A DNA stretch of 64,000 bases, taken from assembly GCA_965205905.1 (NCBI GenBank), contig CBDBHZ010000012.1, positions 248,001 to 312,000 on the forward strand, in the 5' to 3' direction. This document shows positions 53,700-63,069 of the stretch, piece by piece. Origin of the DNA: JAHZMA01 sp965205905 (GTDB lineage Bacteria > Pseudomonadota > Alphaproteobacteria > JABAAW01 > JAHZMA01). The translations under genes were made by a program, and so were the position numbers. The notes under the pieces are model-generated. The model had not been told where the DNA came from and searched no databases. It was given only the letters and a program-made list of their open reading frames with translations. Within the stretch, counting starts at the first letter, position 1, and each line of letters begins with the position of its first letter.

Positions 53700-53880
53700 A
53701 TTGAGTAATAGCGGTGGGGGGATTAGGCGAGGCTTGCATTCATTGCTAGTATTAAGCACAGCGGGGGGATTATCAAGGGGGGCATCACGAGTTGATTGGC
53801 GCACCGCCAGAATCAGCGAAGTGTATGTCGCACCCCCCTTGATATATATAACCGACTCCGCAAAGCCACCAGATATTAAT
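53700..53880 (-). repeat. Nested G6/C6 palindromic repeat, copy E, with flank
   Basis: On the minus strand the core (53744-53880) reads TTAATATCTGGTGGCTTTGCGG (split by two changes in the first G block), AGTCGG, ATCAAGGGGGG, loop, CCCCCCTTGATAATCCCCCC, GCTGTGCTTAATACTAGC. Further out, 53700-53743 holds another C6 block in CCCCCCACCGCTATTACTC. It begins one base after the gltA stop, co-oriented. It fills most of the gap 53539-53881 together with AT-rich sequence upstream of rpsB. Confidence 0.87.
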
Positions 53881-53881
53881 G

Positions 53882-55177
53882 CTACCTCTTACTCATCTCA
53901 ACATAATCGCGGGCGGTTTCCCCCAAATAGAGTTGACGCGGGCGACAAAGCCGACTGGTTTTATCTTCGTGCATTTCTTTCCATTGCGCAGTCCAACCCG
54001 CGGTGCGCGCTAGTGCAAATAAAGGCGTGAACATATAAGATGGAAAGCCGATAGCTTCCAAAATAATACCAGAATAGAAATCAACATTCGGGAATAATTT
54101 ACGCTCAATAAAATACTCATCTTCAAGCGCGATACGCTCCAACTCCATTGCCAATTTCAGAAGTGGTTGCTCTTTCATGCCTAGCGCATCTAGCACTTCG
54201 TGGCATGATTGCCGTAACACATTGGCACGCGGGTCAAAGTTTTTGTAAACGCGATGCCCAAATCCCATCAAGCGGAACGGGTCATCTTTATCTTTGGCAC
54301 GTTTAATATATTGCGGAATATCATCAACCGAACCCATTGATTTCAACATATTCAGCACTTCTTCGTTAGCACCACCATGCGCGGGCCCCCAAAGCGCGGA
54401 GATACCGCTTGCCACTGCCGCATAGGGATTCGCACCCGTTGAGCCCGCCATCCGCACAGTTGAGGTAGAGGCGTTTTGTTCGTGGTCGGCATGTAAGATG
54501 AAAATCTTATCAAGCGCGCTCACCACTTCGGGTATCATCTTAAATTTATGTTCGGGTTTGCCAAACATCATATAGAGGAAATTATCGGTATAGTTGTATT
54601 CTTCACGCGGATACAGCATTGCCTGCCCGATAGAATATTTATAAGACATCGCCACAATGGTCGGCAATTTGGCAACCAACCGCCTGCAACATAGCAATCT
54701 GTTTTCTTCAGAACGCACATCAAATGCGCCATGATAAAATGACGATAATGCACCAACCACGCCAACCAATATCGCCATTGGGTGAGCATCACGACGGAAG
54801 CCACGAAAGAAAAATTGCAACTGTTCGTTGATAAGGCGCGATTCCATCGTTTCGGCATGGAATTGCTGATACTCATCTTGCTTCGGCAATTCGCCATGAA
54901 GCAACAAATAAGCGACTTCTAGGAAATTACTTTTTTCGCATAGATTTTCAATGGAATAGCCACGATGTTGCAGAATTCCTTTATCGCCATCAATATAAGT
55001 GATTTTTGATTCACATGCGCCCGTTGCGCCGTAACCGGGGTCAAATGTAAAATAGCCAGTCTTGCCGTAAAGCGTTCTAATATCTATCAGGTCAGGCCCT
55101 TGTGTGCCTTCTAATATAGGGAAATCGTATTTTTCGCCAGTTTGATTATCGGTAAGTGTAACAGTTTTTGCCATCAT
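53882..55177 (-). CDS. gltA: Citrate synthase
   Basis: 431 aa type II (hexameric) citrate synthase. N-terminal beta domain, HADHEQNASTSTVRMAGST and GFGHRVYKNFDPRA with the catalytic histidines, and DFYSGIILEAIGFP with the catalytic Asp. Start is ATG 55177 or the adjacent ATG. It stands alone between hslU and the rpsB cluster. Confidence 0.96.
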   Translation of the reverse strand: MMAKTVTLTDNQTGEKYDFPILEGTQGPDLIDIRTLYGKTGYFTFDPGYGATGACESKITYIDGDKGILQHRGYSIENLCEKSNFLEVAYLLLHGELPKQDEYQQFHAETMESRLINEQLQFFFRGFRRDAHPMAILVGVVGALSSFYHGAFDVRSEENRLLCCRRLVAKLPTIVAMSYKYSIGQAMLYPREEYNYTDNFLYMMFGKPEHKFKMIPEVVSALDKIFILHADHEQNASTSTVRMAGSTGANPYAAVASGISALWGPAHGGANEEVLNMLKSMGSVDDIPQYIKRAKDKDDPFRLMGFGHRVYKNFDPRANVLRQSCHEVLDALGMKEQPLLKLAMELERIALEDEYFIERKLFPNVDFYSGIILEAIGFPSYMFTPLFALARTAGWTAQWKEMHEDKTSRLCRPRQLYLGETARDYVEMSKR

Positions 55178-55250
55178 TATTTCTCCTCTTGCAAAAACGT
55201 AAATATCGTAAAATCACATTATCAGCTTTTACAATAAAATGAAAGCGTAA

Positions 55251-56570
55251 TTATAAAATAAATTTTGATAAATCAGCACTTTTAACCAATGTGCCTAATG
55301 TTTCTTCCACTTGTTTGGCATCAATTTTGATGGTTTCACCCTCTTTATCAGAGGCAGAAAAGCTAATATCTTCCAGTAATTTTTCTAGCACAGTATGCAA
55401 ACGGCGCGCACCGATATTCTCAACATTATCATTGATTTGTTCGGCAAGGTTGGCGAGGGTGCGAATGGCATCATCGGTGAATTTCAGGGTAACTTGCTCG
55501 GTGGCAAGCAGGGCGATATATTGCGTTATCAGCGCATTTTTGGGCTCGGTAAGAATTCGGTAAAAATCATCGGCTTTCAGCGGATTAAGCTCCACCCGAA
55601 TCGGTAACCTGCCTTGCAATTCAGGCATCAAATCCGATGGCTTAACGGCATGAAACGCGCCCGATGTGATGAATAAAATATGGTCAGTTTTCACCTGCCC
55701 ATGTTTGGTGCTAACCGTTGTGCCTTCAATCAAGGGCAGTAAATCGCGTTGCACACCTTCGCGTGAGACATCACCGCGATGATTATCGGCACTATGGCAG
55801 GTTTTATCGATTTCATCTAAAAACACAATCCCCGATTGTTCGGTGCGCTTAATCGCTTCTTTGGTGATTTTTTCTTGGTCAATCAGCTTGCTACTCTCTT
55901 CTTCTAGTAGAATATCGTAAGATTCACCAACATTCATGGTGCGTTTTTTGGTTGGCGTGCCAAAGCTTTTGCCTAAAATATCGCCCAGATTCATCATGCC
56001 CATCTGCCCGCCCGGCATTCCCGGTATATCAAACATTGGCATTTGCATCGAGCCACCATCTTGAACATCAACCTCAATCTCGGTATCATCTAGCGTGCCT
56101 TCGCGCAACTGTTTGCGGAATTTATCGCGGGTGGCGTCGCTGGCATTTGCGCCTGTTAGCGCATCTAGCACACGGTCTTCGGCATTGAGTTCTGCGCGTG
56201 CCAACACATCTTTGCTATGTTCATCACGCACCATATGCAGAGCATATTCTAATAAATCGCGGATAATTTGCTCAACATCGCGCCCAACATAGCCGATTTC
56301 AGTGAATTTTGTTGCCTCTACTTTGATAAAAGGCGCGTCAGCTAATTTCGCTAATCTGCGGGCGATTTCGGTTTTACCGCAACCTGTAGGACCAATCATC
56401 AGAATATTTTTCGGATAAATTTCTTCGCGCATTTCTTCATCAAGCTGTTGCCGCCGCCAGCGGTTACGCAATGCCACTGCAACCAAACGTTTTGCCGAAT
56501 CTTGCCCAACAATATATTTATCTAAATGGTCAACAATTTCACGCGGTGAAAAGTTTGGAATATCGCTCAT
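55251..56570 (-). CDS. hslU: HslU ATPase subunit of the HslUV protease
   Basis: 439 aa AAA+ unfoldase. N-terminal PREIVDHLDKYIVGQ, Walker A GPTGCGKTE near 60-68, the GYVGRDVE pore motif, an intermediate domain with a Gly/Met-rich stretch (residues about 180-205), Walker B GIVFLDEIDK, and sensor 2 in GARRLHTVLE. Starts within the hslV stop (4-bp overlap). Confidence 0.96.
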   Translation of the reverse strand: MSDIPNFSPREIVDHLDKYIVGQDSAKRLVAVALRNRWRRQQLDEEMREEIYPKNILMIGPTGCGKTEIARRLAKLADAPFIKVEATKFTEIGYVGRDVEQIIRDLLEYALHMVRDEHSKDVLARAELNAEDRVLDALTGANASDATRDKFRKQLREGTLDDTEIEVDVQDGGSMQMPMFDIPGMPGGQMGMMNLGDILGKSFGTPTKKRTMNVGESYDILLEEESSKLIDQEKITKEAIKRTEQSGIVFLDEIDKTCHSADNHRGDVSREGVQRDLLPLIEGTTVSTKHGQVKTDHILFITSGAFHAVKPSDLMPELQGRLPIRVELNPLKADDFYRILTEPKNALITQYIALLATEQVTLKFTDDAIRTLANLAEQINDNVENIGARRLHTVLEKLLEDISFSASDKEGETIKIDAKQVEETLGTLVKSADLSKFIL

Positions 56571-57124
56571 AATTTCTCTACCGTGATATTTTTATTGGTA
56601 TAGATGCAAATATCGGCAGCAATATCCATCGCGCGTCTGGCAATTTGTTCGGCATCATCAAGCTGGTCATAAAGTGCTTTGGCGGCCGCAAGCGCATACA
56701 TGCCCCCTGAACCTATGGCGATAACGCCATCTTCGGGTTCAATCACATCGCCCGTGCCAGATAGCACCAAAGATGTTTTTTCATCGGCAACAATCATCAT
56801 CGCTTCTAATTTGCGTAAAAATTTATCACTGCGCCAATCTTTGGCAAGCTCTACCGCGGCGCGGGTTAATTGTGATGGATATTGCTCTAATTTTTTTTCT
56901 AGCCGTTCAAACAGGGTGAAAGCATCGGCAGTGGCACCCGCAAATCCCGTTAGCACCGCGCTTTTTTCGCCTAAACGTCGCACCTTAACGGCATTGTTTT
57001 TCATCACCGTATTGCCAAGACTCACCTGCCCATCGCCAGCAATCACCACTGATGAGTTTTTACGGACGCATAGAATGGTTGTGCCATAAATTGTGTTGGC
57101 AGAATGTTGTGTTATATCGTTCAT
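56567..57124 (-). CDS. hslV: HslV protease subunit
   Basis: 185 aa from ATG 57124. Proteasome-like threonine peptidase; the mature chain should begin at the first Thr of TTILCVRKNSSVVIAGDGQ after a propeptide of about 14 residues. GSGGMYALAAAKAL is conserved. A longer frame to 57307 has no ribosome site and no family support. Forms an operon with hslU. Confidence 0.94.
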   Translation of the reverse strand: MNDITQHSANTIYGTTILCVRKNSSVVIAGDGQVSLGNTVMKNNAVKVRRLGEKSAVLTGFAGATADAFTLFERLEKKLEQYPSQLTRAAVELAKDWRSDKFLRKLEAMMIVADEKTSLVLSGTGDVIEPEDGVIAIGSGGMYALAAAKALYDQLDDAEQIARRAMDIAADICIYTNKNITVEKL

Positions 57125-57388
57125 ATTGCTATATATGGTGACAAAGTTTGATAAATGCAAGAAAATTTCTTGGCAAGAGTGAAAATATTTGTTAATATCA
57201 TCAACATTCCTACAAGAGGGTGGCTGAAAATATGATGTTACCCCTGTTTTTAAGCGATATTTATATTGCATCATTATTGCACAATTAATAAATACTGAGT
57301 AGGACAAATCATAGCTGATTGTGCGCCATTAATATGATGGCAACATAACGCAATCGGTAATAATAATCCTTGTTAGAAAGGCAATATT

Positions 57389-58009
57389 ATGTCTAAACGT
57401 TTGGCATCAAAATATAAAATTAATAGGCGGTTAGGGCTTAACCTTTGGGGCAGACCAAAAAGTCCCGTGAATCGGCGCGATACTGGTCCTGGTCAACATG
57501 GCGCAAATGCAAGGCGCAAAAAACAATCAGATTTTGGCATTCAGCTGATGGCGAAACAGCGGTTGAAAGGCTATTATGGCAATATTGGCGAGCGACAATT
57601 CCGCCGCTATTATAACGAAGCACAGCGCAGAAAAGGCGATACGGGCGAAAATATGGTGGGCTTGCTAGAGCAACGGCTTGATATGGTAGTGTATCGCGCT
57701 AAATTCGTGCCAACAGTGTTTGCAGCGAGGCAAATGGTGAATCACGCGCATTTTCAAGTGAATGGTAAAAAGGTGAATATCCCTTCTTATTTGGTGCAGG
57801 AAAATGATGTGATATCAGTGCGCCCAAAAAGCCGTGAGATTTCACTGATTATGGAAGCAACTGCTTTGGCAGAACGCGATGTGCCAGATTATATTAATGC
57901 CGACCATGTTAAATTGAGTGCAACATTTACGCGGGTGCCAAAATTGGAAGATATTCCGTATCCTGTTAAAATGGAACCAAATTTGGTGGTGGAATTTTAT
58001 TCACGCTAA
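57389..58009 (+). CDS. rpsD: 30S ribosomal protein S4
   Basis: 206 aa. Assembly-initiating 16S-binding protein. RLGLNLWGRPKSP, PGQHGANARRKKQSDFG, KQRLKGYYG and the S4 domain (LEQRLDMVVYRAKF, VNGKKVNIPSYLV) are intact. AAAGGC lies upstream of ATG 57389. No other ribosomal gene is adjacent, as is common for rpsD in this class. Confidence 0.97.
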   Translation: MSKRLASKYKINRRLGLNLWGRPKSPVNRRDTGPGQHGANARRKKQSDFGIQLMAKQRLKGYYGNIGERQFRRYYNEAQRRKGDTGENMVGLLEQRLDMVVYRAKFVPTVFAARQMVNHAHFQVNGKKVNIPSYLVQENDVISVRPKSREISLIMEATALAERDVPDYINADHVKLSATFTRVPKLEDIPYPVKMEPNLVVEFYSR

Positions 58010-58111
58010 TTAAATCATTTGCTGCCATTAAATCATTTCGGGGAGTCAGCCATCATAGGCTGAAGGCTGAGTAATGATTTGCTCGTTTGAAAAAATCATA
58101 TTAATCGCATC

Positions 58112-58150
58112 ATCGTAATTACATTATCGTAATTGCATCATCGTAATTAC
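58112..58150. repeat. Short 14-bp tandem repeat
   Basis: ATCGTAATTACATT, ATCGTAATTGCATC and ATCGTAATTAC in a row, in the gap between rpsD and the broken outer-membrane protein gene. A hairpin TCAGCC/GGCTGA lies upstream at about 58046. No coding signal. Confidence 0.7.
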
Positions 58151-58182
58151 TGGGGGCGGATATGATAGAGTAGGGCAATATA

Positions 58183-59176
58183 TTGCGTTTTATATCGCAT
58201 TTAAGAATAATTGTTTCATATCACCTGTTAGGTTTAACGCTTATTTGGTGCATGCCTGCTTATGCGTTTATCAATTTTTTGGGAATTGGACGGCTGAATA
58301 TGGCAGATGGGAAGCCACAGGACAGAATCATTTTAATTTTTCGCGTCCAGAATTATCGCCCGCGCAAATTTCGCGAAGCAATGTTGATATAAGTATGCAA
58401 GAATATTATTTGCAATATCGGCACCCTGAAGCAAATTATAGTATTAGCATTAATATATTGTAGGTGAGTCAAATTACGGGGTAAGACGCATTTTTGACTA
58501 TTGTGATGGTGCTTATAACAGTGCAGAGGAATGTGCGACACCGCCAAGACTTTATTGGCATCGCGAAATGCCAACCTATTCTACAGTATCAATCACCATT
58601 ATTGACTATCAGCAAAATTTAAAACAATACACGAACCAGACGGCTTTTTCAGATTATTTTAACCCGCCTTCTATTGAATATAATTGGCTTGTAGGCTATG
58701 TGGCATGGGCTGATAAGCAATGGACGCGTGGCAATCAATATATCTATCCAGAGGGGGCAGAAACCACCCCTATAGAAACCATTACAACAGGGCAATTACT
58801 GGCATGGAGCGGTGGCAGAGTAGGCGTGAATGCCCGCTATTTACCGCAAGGCGAGAATGGCCCATTAAAAATAAGAGGACAAGCTGTATATGTGTTGGCA
58901 TCAGTTTCAGGCGCAGGCTTTGATTTGTTTCATGTGCCAGCACTTGAGGCGGCACCGCATATTAATTTTTCAGGCACAGGCGAGGGCATCATGCTAGATG
59001 TTGAGTTTTTATATCAGGTGAAGGGCAATCTATATCTTGGCATTAATTATCGCGATTGGCGCATGAAAGCCAGAGGAACATTACAACCGGGTCCAGATTA
59101 TGTGAATAGTTACGAACTGAGCAATATAGAAACCCGTTATACGGGACCTCTATTTTTTTTAGAATTTTCGTTTTAG
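58183..59176 (+). pseudogene. Outer-membrane beta-barrel protein gene with two frameshifts
   Basis: Frame 1 gives a signal peptide (YHLLGLTLIWCMPAYA). Near the T6 run at about 58273-58280 the reading moves to frame 2: NWTAEYGRWEATGQNHFNFS ... YSISINI, which stops at 58461. Frame 3 then continues as VGESNYGVRRIFDYCDG and runs to the end with alternating strands and a terminal FFLEFSF, the Phe-ended C-terminus recognised by BamA. Each break equals one missing base. The repaired protein would be about 331 aa; it may resemble omptin-like barrels, but I cannot name it. An intact alternative would be a shorter protein from 58568, which lacks an export signal. Confidence 0.75.
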
Positions 59177-59265
59177 GCAATTTTGTTTTTAATTGGTTTT
59201 AGTTAACAAATTTGTTTTTCACAAATTTTTTTAATGGGCAAGATATTATGGTATAGGATTATAGA

Positions 59266-59607
59266 ATGGATATGATGAATTATAAAAAACGCATAAGTAT
59301 TTTTATTGTCGCCGCATTATTTGCGCTTAGCGGTTGCACAACATCGCAATATACGATGACTGCCATTTTGGCTGTGGGCTATACGATATGGACTGATAAA
59401 CTGCCCACCGATAAAGTGCTAGAAGTGATTACTGATAAGGATTGTAGCACGGTGCGCGCCGAAGAAGAGGGTGGTGCTGTTTGCATTGATAAAGAAGATA
59501 CCGCGCCTAAAGCCAGTGATGTGCCGATATGGTGCTATCGTAGCATTGCGGGCGTGGATTGCTACGATAACGAAATCCCACAATATTCCGATAGGCTGAT
59601 TCGATAA
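59266..59607 (+). CDS. Small lipoprotein of unknown function
   Basis: 113 aa. Signal peptide with lipobox LSGC, lipidated Cys about residue 24. The mature part has four further cysteines, including WCYRSIAGVDCYD near the C-terminus, a pattern I recall from short alphaproteobacterial lipoproteins. Two further ATGs at 59272 and 59275 are possible starts. Upstream 59177-59265 is AT-rich. Confidence 0.72.
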   Translation: MDMMNYKKRISIFIVAALFALSGCTTSQYTMTAILAVGYTIWTDKLPTDKVLEVITDKDCSTVRAEEEGGAVCIDKEDTAPKASDVPIWCYRSIAGVDCYDNEIPQYSDRLIR

Positions 59608-59688
59608 CGCTAAACTGCTTTAATGGTTTATTTTTTTTACACAATATTTTGATTCTTATTGTTTTTTATCACTATAATCTGTTAAAAT

Positions 59689-60069
59689 ATGTATATGATT
59701 TATAATTTACCAGAATTAGATAGAATGTCGCGTGCCTTATCACGGCTAGAAACGGCATTGCTAACAAAGCGCACGGTGTCATCTGCATCACGAAATGCGC
59801 TGATTCAGGGTAACGATAATGCAAACCCACCGCTTGATATGGCACAAGAAAATCAGATGTTACGGTTACAATGTGAAGAAATGCGCGGGCAATTAAAACA
59901 AGCACATCTGTTATTGGCTGAAATATTAGGGCATGATATAAATATTGATGCGCTACCGAGTGGCGCAAATAGTGATGATAAAAATAAGTTAGAATCATCA
60001 AACTCCTCTGCTAATAAGATTCACCTTAATGATTTAAGAAATACAGATGACGAGGAATATAATGGCTGA
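59689..60069 (+). CDS. Short coiled-coil protein upstream of zapA
   Basis: 126 aa, not recognised by name; resembles DUF4164-type helical proteins found before zapA. Residues 1-25 helical, 55-85 coiled coil (ENQMLRLQCEEMRGQLKQ), then a polar Ser/Asn/Asp tail. ATG 59689 or 59695; no clear ribosome site. Overlaps zapA by 8 bp, suggesting a joint role in cell division. Confidence 0.65.
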   Translation: MYMIYNLPELDRMSRALSRLETALLTKRTVSSASRNALIQGNDNANPPLDMAQENQMLRLQCEEMRGQLKQAHLLLAEILGHDINIDALPSGANSDDKNKLESSNSSANKIHLNDLRNTDDEEYNG

Positions 60070-60442
60070 AGTTACTGTTTTTATTGCAGGAAGGTCTTAT
60101 GTGCTTGATTGCGATGCTGGGCAAGAGGAGCATTTGCGAAAATTAGGACAGCATTTAGATAGCCGTGTGCGCGAATTGCAGGCATCAAGCCGCATTCAGA
60201 ATGATTTGGAATTATTGGTGATTACGGGTATCTTATTAAGCGATGATTTATCGGATGTTAATTACGAAAATATTAAATTACGCAAAGAAGTAGGGCGGTT
60301 AGAATCGCAATTACGGCGCGATAATACTGGCTCTGCGCCTGTTACCACAACCGCTTCACCTGATATTAGTCAGATTAGCGCAAGATTAGATGCGATGGCA
60401 GGGCGCATGGAAAGACTTGCAGAAACGGTGCAAGAGAGTTAG
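60062..60442 (+). CDS. zapA: Cell division protein ZapA
   Basis: 126 aa. N-terminal globular head (VTVFIAGRSYVLDCDAGQEE) and coiled coil typical of ZapA, which bundles FtsZ. GAGGAA precedes ATG 60062; the longer frame from 60047 is not preferred. Followed by 6S RNA and ygfA, the order conserved across Proteobacteria. Confidence 0.88.
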   Translation: MAEVTVFIAGRSYVLDCDAGQEEHLRKLGQHLDSRVRELQASSRIQNDLELLVITGILLSDDLSDVNYENIKLRKEVGRLESQLRRDNTGSAPVTTTASPDISQISARLDAMAGRMERLAETVQES

Positions 60443-60452
60443 AATGAAAAAT

Positions 60453-60607
60453 GTGCTGGGGGGTTCGCTATGCTTTCACTTTCCCGGGGGCGATAATCTC
60501 TTAACGAGGGGACTGCCGCTGTTATGATGCATTCCATCTTAATATGTGGTTCCCACCTGGTCACTTGGCCATCGGAGAAAATCAAAAAGCGGCGGCTTTT
60601 CTGGCAC
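60453..60607 (+). ncRNA. ssrS: 6S RNA
   Basis: About 155 nt between zapA and ygfA, the conserved place for 6S RNA. The ends GTGCT and GGCAC pair. GGGGTTCGCTATGCT near the 5' end corresponds to the family's GNTGTTCGCNA block, and the 3' side has AAGCGGCGGCTTTTCTGG, comparable to the E. coli 3' GCGGCGGCATCTCGG. It binds and inhibits the housekeeping RNA polymerase. Exact ends are estimates. Confidence 0.78.
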
Positions 60608-60632
60608 ATAAACTATAGTCATTGATAGGATA

Positions 60633-61238
60633 ATGAGCGTGATTGAAACACAGCTGAAAGATATAGCGGAAGAAAAGAGGATATGTCGGCAACAGGCGAT
60701 GCAACAACGTCGTCTCGTGGCGGCGCAGGATAATCAGATTCCGCCCAATATGGCTGATATAATTCAAGCTGAGTTTGGTGAGTTGGCTAGCACAAAAATT
60801 GCAGGTTACGCCGCCATGCGTGATGAATTGCCGATATGGGATTTACTAAAAGATTTACGGGTATTGGGCGCAACCATCTATCTGCCGATTGTGGTCAAAA
60901 AAGGAAACGCGTTGGTTTTTCAATCATGGCAAGCGGGTGATACTTTAACTCAAGGAAATTATGGCGAAAAAACGCCTATCTATGATGCTGATGCTGAACA
61001 AATTATCCCCGATATTATTCTCGCGCCTTTATTAGCGTTTAGCAGTGATGGGTATCGGCTTGGTTATGGCGGTGGTTATTATGACCGCACCCTTGCCAAG
61101 TTTAGGACAACAGGCAAGCAAGTAACATTTCTCGGCATCGCCTATAGCGCACAAGAAGTAGCAACATTGCCGATTGATAAATATGATATAAGGCTAGATG
61201 GCATTATCACCGAACAAGGCTTGCGGTATTTTGTCTGA
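60633..61238 (+). CDS. 5-formyltetrahydrofolate cyclo-ligase
   Basis: 201 aa, often called ygfA or fau. Converts 5-formyl-THF to methenyl-THF with ATP. N-terminal RRQAM-type basic motif, DIILAPLLAFSSDGYRLGYG and GGGYYDRTLA are family motifs. Together with the upstream 6S RNA it forms the ssrS-ygfA pair. The downstream phosphodiesterase start lies inside its 3' end. Confidence 0.92.
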   Translation: MSVIETQLKDIAEEKRICRQQAMQQRRLVAAQDNQIPPNMADIIQAEFGELASTKIAGYAAMRDELPIWDLLKDLRVLGATIYLPIVVKKGNALVFQSWQAGDTLTQGNYGEKTPIYDADAEQIIPDIILAPLLAFSSDGYRLGYGGGYYDRTLAKFRTTGKQVTFLGIAYSAQEVATLPIDKYDIRLDGIITEQGLRYFV

Positions 61239-62067
61239 TTTGCGGATATTATTTTTAGGTGATATTTTTGGTGCGCCCGGTAGACAGGCGGTCAGAGATT
61301 ATCTGCCCGTGTTGAAAGATAAGCTACGTCCCGACCTTATCATCGCCAATATTGAAAATTCGGCACATGGTTTTGGCATTACCAGCAAAATCTATCACGA
61401 GCTAAAAAGCTATGGGGTTGAGGTGATGACAGCGGGCAATCATACATGGGATAATGTTGATATTCTATCGATGATTCACGAGGCTGATTGCTTGGTGCGC
61501 CCGATTAATTTGCCTGCCCATCATCCGGGTGTTGGCTATCGCGATATTGAGGTTGCGGGGCATGGCACGGTGCGGATTATCAACGCTTTGGGCAGTCTGT
61601 TTATGCACCCTGTTTCATCTGCGATGCCAATATTGGAAGAGGTGATTCCGACATCATCGCCGCGTGATGCTGAATTTGCGGCGATTTTTGTGGATTTCCA
61701 TGCCGAAGCCTCATCTGAAAAAATGGCAACTGCCAACGCTTTTGATGGCAGAATCAGCGCGCTGATTGGCACACATACCCATGTGCCGACTGCTGATTGC
61801 CGTATTTTACCCAAAGGCACTGCCTATCAGACCGATTCTGGCATGTGCGGTGATTATGATTCGGTGATTGGCATGAAAACCGAAAATGCAGTGGCGCGAT
61901 TGCAAGATAAATTGCCGAAAGCCAAGTTGCAACCTGCCACAGGTGATGGTATGATTGCGGGTGCTTTTATCACCATAGACCCTTATGGTTTGGCGCAATC
62001 TATTGAACCCGTGCGCTATGGTCCGGGCTTGGCTGAACATCTTCCTGATATGAAAGAATCATCATGA
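61198..62067 (+). CDS. TIGR00282/YmdB-family metallophosphoesterase
   Basis: 289 aa. Metal-binding motifs LFLGDIFGAPGR, NIENSAHGFG, AGNHTWDN and GTHTHVPTAD are intact. Members hydrolyse cyclic nucleotides (2',3'-cAMP/cGMP). ATG 61198 has AAGG nearby but overlaps ygfA by 41 bp; TTG 61231 would give the family's usual N-terminus (MSDLRILFLGD) and an 8-bp overlap. The stop overlaps cysK by 4 bp. Confidence 0.88.
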   Translation: MALSPNKACGILSDLRILFLGDIFGAPGRQAVRDYLPVLKDKLRPDLIIANIENSAHGFGITSKIYHELKSYGVEVMTAGNHTWDNVDILSMIHEADCLVRPINLPAHHPGVGYRDIEVAGHGTVRIINALGSLFMHPVSSAMPILEEVIPTSSPRDAEFAAIFVDFHAEASSEKMATANAFDGRISALIGTHTHVPTADCRILPKGTAYQTDSGMCGDYDSVIGMKTENAVARLQDKLPKAKLQPATGDGMIAGAFITIDPYGLAQSIEPVRYGPGLAEHLPDMKESS

Positions 62068-63068
62068 AATACTCAAAAAATGTGTTTGAACTGGTTGGCA
62101 ATACGCCATTGATTTATCTTAAAAAAGCCTCTGAAATGACGGGCTGCACAATTTTAGGCAAGGCAGAATTTATGAATCCCAGCGGGTCTATCAAAGACCG
62201 TGCGGCAAAAGGAATGTTGCTTGATGCAATCAAACATAATAAAATCAGCAAGGGCGGTATTGTGGTTGAAGGCACGGCAGGCAATACGGGTATTGGCTTA
62301 ACCTTGCTTGGCAATCAGCTTGGGTTAAAAACCAAAATCGTGATGAATAACAATCAAACTGACGAGAAGAAAAACGCCTTACGCATGATGGGTGCAGAGC
62401 TTTACGAGGTAGAGCCGAAACCTTACAGTGATGAGGGGAATTATATCCGCTTTGCAGGTGCGTTGAGTGAGAAAATCGCCGCCACCAATCCTGAAGGTGG
62501 TGTCTATTGGGCGAATCAGTTTGAAAATCTCGCCAATCGCAACGCGCATCGTGATGGCACAGCGCAAGAAATCTGGCGCGATACTGATGGCAAGATTGAT
62601 GGCTTTGTATGCGCTGTCGGCTCTGGTGGCACGCTGGCAGGCACGGCTGAAGGCTTGCGCGCGAATAATCAGAATATCAAGATTGCATTGGCAGAACCAC
62701 CCGGTGCAAAGCTTTATAGCTATTATACCACAGGCGAATTGGCAGGCGAGGGTAGCTCAATCACCGAAGGCATTGGGCAGGTGCGCTTGGTTGGCACATT
62801 GCAGGGATTGGCGGTGGATATGGCTTACAGAATTGATGATAAGGAATCACTGCCATGGGTGTTTCACATGTTGCAACATGAGGGGCTATGTTTGGGTAGC
62901 TCGGCAGGGGTGAATATTGCGGGCGCGGTGGCAATGGCAAAAGAAATGGGCAAGGGCAAGGTGATTGTTACCTTACTTTGTGATGAAGGCACGCGTTACC
63001 GAACAAAATTATTTAACCCAGAATTTCTGCGCTCAAAAGATTTACCTGTTCCTGAATGGCTTGAGTAA
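62064..63068 (+). CDS. cysK: Cysteine synthase A
   Basis: 334 aa PLP enzyme making cysteine from O-acetylserine and sulfide. PLP lysine in NPSGSIKDRAA, EGTAGNTGIGL phosphate-adjacent loop, GSGGTLAG phosphate cradle. The 4-bp overlap with the previous gene and the single base before metC suggest a sulfur amino-acid operon. Substrate is inferred from family similarity. Confidence 0.9.
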   Translation: MKYSKNVFELVGNTPLIYLKKASEMTGCTILGKAEFMNPSGSIKDRAAKGMLLDAIKHNKISKGGIVVEGTAGNTGIGLTLLGNQLGLKTKIVMNNNQTDEKKNALRMMGAELYEVEPKPYSDEGNYIRFAGALSEKIAATNPEGGVYWANQFENLANRNAHRDGTAQEIWRDTDGKIDGFVCAVGSGGTLAGTAEGLRANNQNIKIALAEPPGAKLYSYYTTGELAGEGSSITEGIGQVRLVGTLQGLAVDMAYRIDDKESLPWVFHMLQHEGLCLGSSAGVNIAGAVAMAKEMGKGKVIVTLLCDEGTRYRTKLFNPEFLRSKDLPVPEWLE

Positions 63069-63069
63069 G

